A stretch of 13,513 nucleotides of DNA from Alphaproteobacteria bacterium (lineage in GTDB: Bacteria > Pseudomonadota > Alphaproteobacteria > DSM-16000 > Inquilinaceae): the NCBI GenBank assembly GCA_029263555.1, contig JAJUFW010000024.1, forward strand, positions 1-13,513. The letters are read 5' to 3'. Shown piece after piece: positions 6,203 through 11,602 of the stretch. The position numbers were made by a program, and so were the translations under genes. Every line of letters starts with the position of its first letter. Position 1 is the stretch's first letter. The notes beneath the pieces were generated by a model. That model saw only the letters and a list, made by a program, of their open reading frames with translations. It made no database searches and was not told where the DNA came from.

Positions 6203-8118
6203 GATGCCCTCGAACGAACGTGATCCGTTTTCGCGCTTTCGCGGGACAGCCATGCCGCAAGGGTCAGCAGCGTCCACAGGACGTAGCCGTGATTGGCCTT
6301 TCGTTCCTGATGTTCCCGCCACAGCCGCCGGACGCCATCCGGTCGAAGGAACGGGGCGGCAAGGTCGGCGTTCCGGTCGAGCAGGTTTTGGCCCAGCGGC
6401 CGCAGGCCGGTGCGGAGGAGATGCGCGACCGGCACGTTGAAGCCGCTCTTCCGCTTCGTCGCGACCCAGGACGGCAGGCCCTCCCGCGCCAGGGCAGCCC
6501 GGAGGAAGCGCTTGTCCGGGCCGCGAAGGGGCGTGAGGAGGTCCGCGGACAGCCGGCCGGCGAACTCCATGATCCGGCGGTCGAGGAACGGAACGCGGAT
6601 CTCGATGCCGTGGGCCATGCTCATGGCGTCGGACTTCACGAGAAGATCGCCCGGCAGGTAGTAGCGCTGGTCGGCGAGGAGGCAGCGGTCGACCACCCCG
6701 CCCGGCGCGCCCCGCACCGCGCCGGCATAGTCGGAAAGCGGATCCGCTCCGCCGACGGCGTCCCTCAGCGCGTCTGCGGCAAGCAGGTCGAGGTGGTGCG
6801 GGAAGGCATAGCGCCGCCATTGCGGGTGCGGGCAGTCGGGCGCGGCGGCGATGCCGCTCATCCATCGGAACAGCTTTTCCCCGGCCGAGACGCGGCGTTC
6901 ACCCCCCCGCCCTGCCCGGGCGAGCATGCCCGCACCGAGCCGGAGGAGCCCGGGCGGAAGGATCGGACGCAAACCGCCGGCGAGACGGCTTGCCCGATAG
7001 GTCTCGTAGCCGCCGAAGAACTCGTCCGCACCGTCCCCGGTCAGGACGACCTTCGCATGGCGGCCGGCCGCCTCGCACACGGCGTGGAATGCGAACCCGC
7101 TGGAATCCGCGCATTGACCGTCATAATGATGCACGACCGACAGGAAGCGGCCGGCGACGTCGCCTTCGCCGTCGACGGCGACCGTCCGGTGGGGAACATT
7201 GAGGCGTTCCGCGATCGCCTGCGCCTGAGGTGCCTCGTCGAATTCCTCCCGCGCGAAAGAGGCGGTGAACGCGGAAACGCCGTCCCGGCCGCAGAGGCCC
7301 GCGGCGATCAGGGAGCTGTCGATCCCGGCACTCAAGAGAAGGCCGACCGGGACATCGCTCACCAGGTGATCCCGGACGACGGACTGCCAGAGGCCGGCGA
7401 AGCCTTCCAACGCTTCGTCGAGGTCGGTCAGATCGCCGGTGCGACGGGGCTGCCAGTAGCGCTCGACCCGCCATCCGTGCCGGCTGGCGACGAGCATGCA
7501 GCCCGGCGGGACCGGGCGTATGCCGGAGAGCAGGGTCCGCTCCGGCCCGGGATAGCCCTGGGCCAGATATGTCTGGAGCGCCTGCGCCTCCAGCCGGAAC
7601 GGCTGGTCGGGAAGCTCGAGCAGCGCCTTCACCTCGCTCGCGAAGCGGATCGACCGGCCGACTTCGGCGAAATAGAGCGGCTTGATCCCGACTGGATCCC
7701 GCGCGAGCACGAGTTCGCCCCGCTCCGCGTCCCAGAGCCCGATGGCGAACATGCCCCGGAAGCGATCGAAGGCCTCGAGGCCCCAATGCCTGTAGGAGGG
7801 ACCGATGAATTCGCTGTCGCAGCTGCTCCGGAACGGCTCGCCCGCCTCTCCTGCCAGGCGTTGCCTGAGCGCCCGGTCGTTGTAGATCTCGCCATTGTAG
7901 GTCACCGTGATCCGTCCCGTGCGGTCGGTCATCGGCTGCCGCCCCCGTTCGCTCAGGTCGCGGATCGCCAGCCGCCGATGGCCGAGCCCGATCGCGCCGT
8001 CGATCCAGATGCCGGCGCCGTCCGGCCCGCGATGGGCCAGCGCGTCGGTCATCCGTTCGATCGATGGCCGGGAGACCGGCCGGCCGTCCAGGTTGAAGAT
8101 CCCGGCTACTCCGCACAT
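6199..8118 (-). CDS. asnB: Asparagine synthase (glutamine-hydrolysing)-like amidotransferase
   Basis: 639 residues from the ATG at 8118. The N-terminal class II glutaminase domain has the nucleophile Cys2 (MCGVAGIF), HRGPDGAG (29-36), GHRRLAIRDLS (46-56), YNGEIYN (74-80) and D101 in CDSEF. The synthetase domain has the pyrophosphate loop LSAGIDSS (262-269), TGDGADEFFGGY (360-371) and a late GIEIRVPFLDR segment. All expected catalytic elements are present. In the loop, SAG replaces the more usual SGG, a variant I believe is tolerated in this family. It uses glutamine and ATP to amidate a carboxylate: aspartate in true AsnB, or possibly a sugar acid or other glycan component in surface-polysaccharide loci. 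The context (methyltransferase 30 bases upstream, GT2 overlapping downstream) favours a glycan-modifying role, but housekeeping asparagine synthesis cannot be excluded. The symbol names the family only. Confidence 0.93.
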   Translation of the reverse strand: MCGVAGIFNLDGRPVSRPSIERMTDALAHRGPDGAGIWIDGAIGLGHRRLAIRDLSERGRQPMTDRTGRITVTYNGEIYNDRALRQRLAGEAGEPFRSSCDSEFIGPSYRHWGLEAFDRFRGMFAIGLWDAERGELVLARDPVGIKPLYFAEVGRSIRFASEVKALLELPDQPFRLEAQALQTYLAQGYPGPERTLLSGIRPVPPGCMLVASRHGWRVERYWQPRRTGDLTDLDEALEGFAGLWQSVVRDHLVSDVPVGLLLSAGIDSSLIAAGLCGRDGVSAFTASFAREEFDEAPQAQAIAERLNVPHRTVAVDGEGDVAGRFLSVVHHYDGQCADSSGFAFHAVCEAAGRHAKVVLTGDGADEFFGGYETYRASRLAGGLRPILPPGLLRLGAGMLARAGRGGERRVSAGEKLFRWMSGIAAAPDCPHPQWRRYAFPHHLDLLAADALRDAVGGADPLSDYAGAVRGAPGGVVDRCLLADQRYYLPGDLLVKSDAMSMAHGIEIRVPFLDRRIMEFAGRLSADLLTPLRGPDKRFLRAALAREGLPSWVATKRKSGFNVPVAHLLRTGLRPLGQNLLDRNADLAAPFLRPDGVRRLWREHQERKANHGYVLWTLLTLAAWLSRESAKTDHVRSRAS

Positions 8119-8148
8119 TGCCTGTCGTCTCCGGTCGCGGACGCCGGG

Positions 8149-8850
8149 TCAGCCTTCGGCGACGTAAAGGGTATTCAGGCCATAGACGAAGCCGCGGGTC
8201 CTCACCCTCCCGAAACCCGCCTCCCGAAGCAGTCCGACCACCTCGTCCCGGTTCATGCCCATGACTTCGCCGTCGGCGACGTCGCGATGCTTGTCTTCCG
8301 AGTACCACCACAGCCGATGGCCGATGTCTCCGATGAAGCGGCCGATCATCGTCGCCACGACGCGACCGCCGGGGCGCAGCACGCGCTGGGCCTCCCGCAG
8401 GGCCTCCCGACGCTCGGGGATGTGGTTGAGGCAGGCGACGAAGACGACCGTGTCGAAGCTGGCGGCGGGGAACGGGAGTTCGGCGGAGGAGCGGACGATC
8501 CGGCACCCGCCTCCCCAGTCGATGACGTCGACGCCGACGCTCGCCTCGGCGTCGGCCAGCTTGGCGGCCGAAAGGCCGGCCGCGCGCCGGCGATAGAGCT
8601 TCAGGAGCACGTTGTCCCCGGCGCCCACGTCGAGGACCCGCCCCTTCAGCTCGGGCAGCACGGCCGCCATCCGCTCGGCCCTGAGCGAAGTGAGGCCGAT
8701 CCTTTCCGACGCCTCGTCGGGAAGCACGACCATGCGCAGCGGCGCCCCCAGCAGGTCCCAGACCTTGCGATGCGCCGGCTTCGCGGGCTGCAGCGCCCAG
8801 TCCGGCGGCAGGCTCGAGGTATGGGTGCGCAACTGCGATGCCATTGCCAA
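8149..8850 (-). CDS. Class I SAM-dependent methyltransferase, first gene of the glycan operon
   Basis: 233 residues from a TTG at 8850; an ATG two codons in (8844) would give 231. The TTG is preferred because a strong GGGGAGG ends exactly 7 bases before it, whereas the ATG would sit 13 bases away. Motif I is VLDVGAGDN (72-80), the acidic residue after strand 2 is D108 (VGVDVIDWGG), then SSAELPFPAASFDTVVFVACLNHI (121-144) and VLRPGGRVVATMIG (157-170), all typical of the methyltransferase 11/25 type. A late segment, HRLWWYSEDKHRD (178-190), may be a substrate-binding insertion. It is encoded 30 bases before the amidotransferase and heads the four-gene minus-strand unit. A sugar or lipid-linked intermediate is the likely acceptor, inferred only from its neighbours. 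Confidence 0.88.
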   Translation of the reverse strand: MAMASQLRTHTSSLPPDWALQPAKPAHRKVWDLLGAPLRMVVLPDEASERIGLTSLRAERMAAVLPELKGRVLDVGAGDNVLLKLYRRRAAGLSAAKLADAEASVGVDVIDWGGGCRIVRSSAELPFPAASFDTVVFVACLNHIPERREALREAQRVLRPGGRVVATMIGRFIGDIGHRLWWYSEDKHRDVADGEVMGMNRDEVVGLLREAGFGRVRTRGFVYGLNTLYVAEG

Positions 8851-8934
8851 TGTCCGACCTCCCCGGCCGCCGGACGCCCTTCGATAAGGCCTCCGCCGCT
8901 CGACTGCCTTGCCCGGATCGCGAAATCAATCCTT

Positions 8935-8953
8935 AATGTCAGGAAACGACATT
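8935..8953. promoter_or_regulatory. Perfect dyad AATGTC-N7-GACATT, candidate operator
   Basis: Two exact 6-base inverted half-sites (8935-8940 and 8948-8953) flank a 7-base centre in the gap between two divergent genes, the methyltransferase-led operon and the Wzy-like gene. Size and symmetry fit a dimeric repressor or activator site. It overlaps the -35 position of the plus-strand promoter candidate. No regulator gene with a DNA-binding domain is present in the window, so the binding protein is unknown. Confidence 0.35.
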
Positions 8954-8974
8954 GCCGTCGTCGCGATCCATTAT
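8946..8974 (+). promoter_or_regulatory. Candidate sigma-70-type promoter for the Wzy-like gene
   Basis: ACGACA (8946-8951, 4 of 6 matches to TTGACA), a 17-base spacer, and CATTAT (8969-8974, 4 of 6 matches to TATAAT) lie in the most AT-rich part of this gap, about 100 bases before the ATG at 9076. The -35 hexamer overlaps the right half of the dyad, as expected for a repressible promoter. The matches are moderate. I could not find an equally good promoter for the opposite strand. Confidence 0.27.
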
Positions 8975-9075
8975 TGCGCAACGACAGCCAAGAACCAGAG
9001 GCACGATGCGGCCTCCGCTTCCGGCACGCCTTCGGCGGCGCCGGCGGTTCCGGGAAGGCGTCACGGGGGAAGGCG

Positions 9076-10473
9076 ATGGTTCCGCAGAATCTGCAGATCC
9101 CGCGAGTCGGCATGGGGCTGAAGTGCCTGGCCGCCTCGTGCCTCGTCGGGCTCGCCCTCTACGGCATCTGCCAGTTCACCGCCCCCCTGGTCGCGCCGGC
9201 AATCCTTGCCCTGGTCGTGGCCGCCTGGGCCATCGGCATCATATGGGACGACCGGGGTCAACTGCCGGTCTTCGACGCGGGCGCGGTCTGCATCACGGTA
9301 TCCACGCTCTACGCCGTCCTGCCCCCGATCCTCTACGGGCTCGCCGGCGGGCAATTCTCGCCCAGCAGCGTCAAGGTGATCTACGAAAACCCGCCGCGCG
9401 AGGAGACGGTCATCTATGTCGGGTGGATGAGCTTCGCCTATATCTCGGCCCTTGCCGCCGCCTATGTCGCGGTCACCTATGGCGCGCCGCGGCCGCGTCG
9501 CGCCCCGCCCGGCCCGCTCGCCGCCATCCTGCTTCCCCTTCTGGCGGTCGCCGGCATCGTCGTCGCGACTCTCGTGGCCTACGGCGCGGACCCGATGGAC
9601 CTGCTGGCGCAGGCGAAGCCGCCGGGCATTTCGCTTCTCGTCCTGCAGGTGATCGGGCATCTGGAGGACGTGGTGCTGACGCTCAAGCTTTTCCTGGCCT
9701 TCGTCCTGGTCCAGCGGCGGATGTGGACCGTCCTCGCCCTCTGGGCGGTGGGCGAGGCAGCGCTGGTCGTCCTCTTCACCAATACGAGGACGCCGCTTGC
9801 CATCGTCCTGCTGGGCAGCGCCATCGCCTGGCATCACTCCGTGCGGCCGTTCCGGCTGGCCGAGGCGGCGGCCGTCGCCGCGGTCGGGCTGGGCGGTCTG
9901 CTTGCCTACGGATATATCCGCAACTACAGCGCCGTCGGTCTCGTGACGGCGAACGAGTTCCAGGTGATCTGGTCAAATGCCCTGCTGCTCGCCGGACGCG
10001 CCGGCGAGTTGTCGGTACCCTGGAACGTGCTTCAGTCGGAATGGACCCGGCCGATCCCGCAGCAGCTCCTGCCCTTTCCCAAGAGCGACTACAGTATCTG
10101 GTTCCTGCGCGAGATCCTGCAGGTCGAGGATCCGAGCGTCGGCCGGGCCTTCGGCGCGCTTGCCCAGTCGGTGGTCAATGGCGGCATCCCCGGCGCGATC
10201 GTGCGGGGGGCGGTGGTCGGCGGCCTTCTCGGGGTGCTGCACCGGCTCTATGTCAGGAACTCGTCCTCGTTCCTCGCGACCATGGCCTATCTCTGGCTCT
10301 GCGTCTGGTCCTATTACACGTTCCGGCAGACGACCTTCTATCTGGTCACGACCGCGCTCTATCACCTCTGCGTGGCGATCGCCCTCGTCATGCTGGCGCG
10401 ATATCTCCGGGCTCTCCGGGCGGCGCCCGCACTCCACCGGGTGGACGAACCGCAAGGGATGGAGCCGGGCTGA
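9076..10473 (+). CDS. Wzy-like O-antigen/oligosaccharide repeat-unit polymerase (polytopic membrane protein)
   Basis: 465 residues from the ATG at 9076, preceded by a purine-rich GGGGGAAGG. The frame stays open for about 2.8 kb upstream, but that part lies antisense to the amidotransferase and methyltransferase genes and has no ribosome site, so it is rejected. Hydrophobic helices occur at about 15-33, 37-57, 66-90, 113-135, 148-168, 198-212, 217-252, 261-281, 372-392, 399-415 and 421-441. A large extramembrane loop (about 282-371) contains RNYSAVG and PIPQQLLPFPKSDYS, followed by GRAFGALAQSVVNGGIPGA. NTRTP at about 236-240 and a glycine-rich SVVNGG-IPGA segment before a helix resemble oligosaccharide repeat-unit polymerases. 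Wzy proteins diverge so strongly that topology and locus are the main evidence. It probably joins undecaprenyl-linked repeat units in the periplasm; an O-antigen ligase (WaaL) is the main alternative. Confidence 0.75.
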   Translation: MVPQNLQIPRVGMGLKCLAASCLVGLALYGICQFTAPLVAPAILALVVAAWAIGIIWDDRGQLPVFDAGAVCITVSTLYAVLPPILYGLAGGQFSPSSVKVIYENPPREETVIYVGWMSFAYISALAAAYVAVTYGAPRPRRAPPGPLAAILLPLLAVAGIVVATLVAYGADPMDLLAQAKPPGISLLVLQVIGHLEDVVLTLKLFLAFVLVQRRMWTVLALWAVGEAALVVLFTNTRTPLAIVLLGSAIAWHHSVRPFRLAEAAAVAAVGLGGLLAYGYIRNYSAVGLVTANEFQVIWSNALLLAGRAGELSVPWNVLQSEWTRPIPQQLLPFPKSDYSIWFLREILQVEDPSVGRAFGALAQSVVNGGIPGAIVRGAVVGGLLGVLHRLYVRNSSSFLATMAYLWLCVWSYYTFRQTTFYLVTTALYHLCVAIALVMLARYLRALRAAPALHRVDEPQGMEPG

Positions 10474-10480
10474 CGCGGAC

Positions 10481-10504
10481 CGGCGTCGGATCGATCCGGC
10501 GCCG
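10481..10504 (+). terminator. Stem-loop just after the Wzy-like gene
   Basis: CGGCGTCGG (10481-10489) and CCGGCGCCG (10496-10504) form a 9-bp RNA stem, including one G-U pair, with the loop AUCGAU. It begins 8 bases after the stop codon at 10473. It has no U-tract, so it may be a Rho-linked or 3'-end-protecting hairpin rather than a classical intrinsic terminator. In DNA the centre is the 12-bp perfect palindrome at 10487-10498. Confidence 0.35.
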
Positions 10505-10516
10505 CCGGCCCGTAGC

Positions 10517-10545
10517 TGGCCAAGGGGGTCTCCCTCGGCTATCCT
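10517..10545 (+). promoter_or_regulatory. Candidate promoter giving a nearly leaderless SRAP mRNA
   Basis: TGGCCA (10517-10522, 4 of 6), a 17-base spacer and TATCCT (10540-10545, 4 of 6) end 6 bases before the ATG at 10552. Transcription would then begin at or next to the start codon. This fits the lack of any Shine-Dalgarno sequence close to the ATG; the only purine run (AAGGGGG) is about 22 bases away. The element matches are modest. Confidence 0.25.
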
Positions 10546-10551
10546 TGCCTC

Positions 10552-11232
10552 ATGTGCGGCCGCTACGCCATCCATACGGATCCAAAGGGGCTCGAATTCT
10601 CGTTCACGACGAAGAACCCGCTCGCCAACATCCGTCCGCACTGGAACGCTGCACCGACACAGATCCTGCCCGTCGTGCGCTTCAATCCCGAGACCAGGGA
10701 GCGCAGCCTCGATCTCCTGCGCTGGGGTCTGGTCCCGCATTGGGCCAAGGATCTCAGCATCGGCCACAAGCTCATCAACGCCCGGGCCGAGGGGATCGAG
10801 ACCAAGGTCTCGTTCCGTCAGGCCTTCTGGAAGCGCCGCTGCCTCGTGCCGGCCGACCTGTTCTACGAATGGAAGCGGGAGCGCGCGCGCAAACAGCCCT
10901 ATGCCGTCGCCCTCAAGAGCGGCCGGACGATGGCCCTGGCCGGCCTGTGGGAAAACTGGCGGGATCCCTCATCCGGTGAATGGGTGCGGACCTTCACCAT
11001 CATCACCACGGCGGCGAACCCGCTCCTGGCGCCGCTGCACGACCGCATGCCGGTGATCCTGGACGAGGCCGACTGGCCGACCTGGCTGGGCGAGACGGCG
11101 GACCATCGCGATCCGCTGGGCCTACTCCATCCCTATCCCTCGGACCGCATGCGGATCTGGCCGGTTTCCGACCGGGTCAACGATGTCCGAATCGACGAAC
11201 CCTGCCTGGTCGAACCGCTGACCCCGGCTTGA
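10552..11232 (+). CDS. SOS response-associated peptidase family protein (SRAP domain, YedK/HMCES)
   Basis: 226 residues from the ATG at 10552. The start is fixed by chemistry: after removal of Met1, Cys2 (MCGRYAIH) becomes the N-terminal residue that attacks abasic sites in single-stranded DNA. Other active-site elements are N32 in WNAAPTQ (31-37), NARAE (76-80), E106 in FYEW (104-107) and H163 in LHDRMP (162-167). RWGLVPHWAKD (57-67) and RRCLVPADLFYEW are also classic for the family. The length matches bacterial homologues. The protein forms a stable thiazolidine DNA-protein crosslink at abasic sites in ssDNA and so shields them during replication; autoproteolytic removal of Met1 is expected. 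It has no obvious link to the glycan genes upstream, lies 78 bases after the Wzy-like stop beyond a hairpin, and is probably a separate transcription unit. No LexA-type operator was recognised. Confidence 0.95.
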   Translation: MCGRYAIHTDPKGLEFSFTTKNPLANIRPHWNAAPTQILPVVRFNPETRERSLDLLRWGLVPHWAKDLSIGHKLINARAEGIETKVSFRQAFWKRRCLVPADLFYEWKRERARKQPYAVALKSGRTMALAGLWENWRDPSSGEWVRTFTIITTAANPLLAPLHDRMPVILDEADWPTWLGETADHRDPLGLLHPYPSDRMRIWPVSDRVNDVRIDEPCLVEPLTPA

Positions 11233-11602
11233 CGAAGCCCCCCGGAATCGGCGTTCTGCCCGGGCCCCGCCGCACGCCCCGACCATCAAGCAGGCTGCCA
11301 GGCGAGCGGCCATTTCGCCGCATCCGACCATGTCACGCGTCTTCCGGAACCATCCGTTATGGGCCGCGGCCGAGGCATCGCCCTATTGCCCGGGTCGGTC
11401 GCGGGTGAGCCGCCGCTTCGCACGCGCGATAACATGATAAATTGACGCTTTACAAGCTGGCGTTCGCCGCACATACCCTCCCCCGAATTTACGGCGCGTG
11501 CTCATCGGCCGCGCGCGCCGATCACGTCCTGCAGAAGCCTCTCGGGGATGAGCGGTCGGGGAACATTAGGTCGACTGCCGCGGAGGGGCGTGATGGAGAA
11601 TA
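11233..11602. other. Intergenic region before the autotransporter gene
   Basis: About 370 bases with no gene I can support. Short ORFs on both strands have poor codon composition and no recognisable product. The most distinctive part is a small AT-rich patch around 11428-11455, unlike the surrounding DNA and next to the promoter candidate listed separately. GGAGG at 11582-11586 is an excellent ribosome site for the ATG at 11593, but that ATG is one frame away from the autotransporter frame (see findings). Confidence 0.5.
11449..11477 (+). promoter_or_regulatory. Weak promoter candidate upstream of the autotransporter
   Basis: TTTACA (11449-11454, 5 of 6 matches to TTGACA), a 17-base spacer and CATACC (11472-11477, 3 of 6) follow directly on the AT-rich patch. 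A neighbouring TTGACG (11442-11447) is an alternative -35 but has no good -10. The leader to the proposed start would be about 120 bases. Confidence 0.22.

Noticed and set aside
5253..6260. Extension of the GT-C-like frame upstream over the GT2 gene (915-codon version).
   Set aside because: The Arg/Gly/His-rich translation is a frame-shifted shadow of the GT2. The GTG at 5252 with AAGG and the GTGA overlap give a better start.
6220..9075. Very long open plus-strand frame running into the Wzy-like gene (total 1417 codons).
   Set aside because: It is antisense to the amidotransferase and methyltransferase, which have full catalytic motifs. It shows no family resemblance before 9076 and has no ribosome site; GC-rich DNA with few stop codons explains it.
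8952..10979. 675-codon plus-strand frame overlapping the Wzy-like and SRAP genes.
   Set aside because: It is Arg-rich and shifted relative to a clear membrane protein and a clear SRAP protein.
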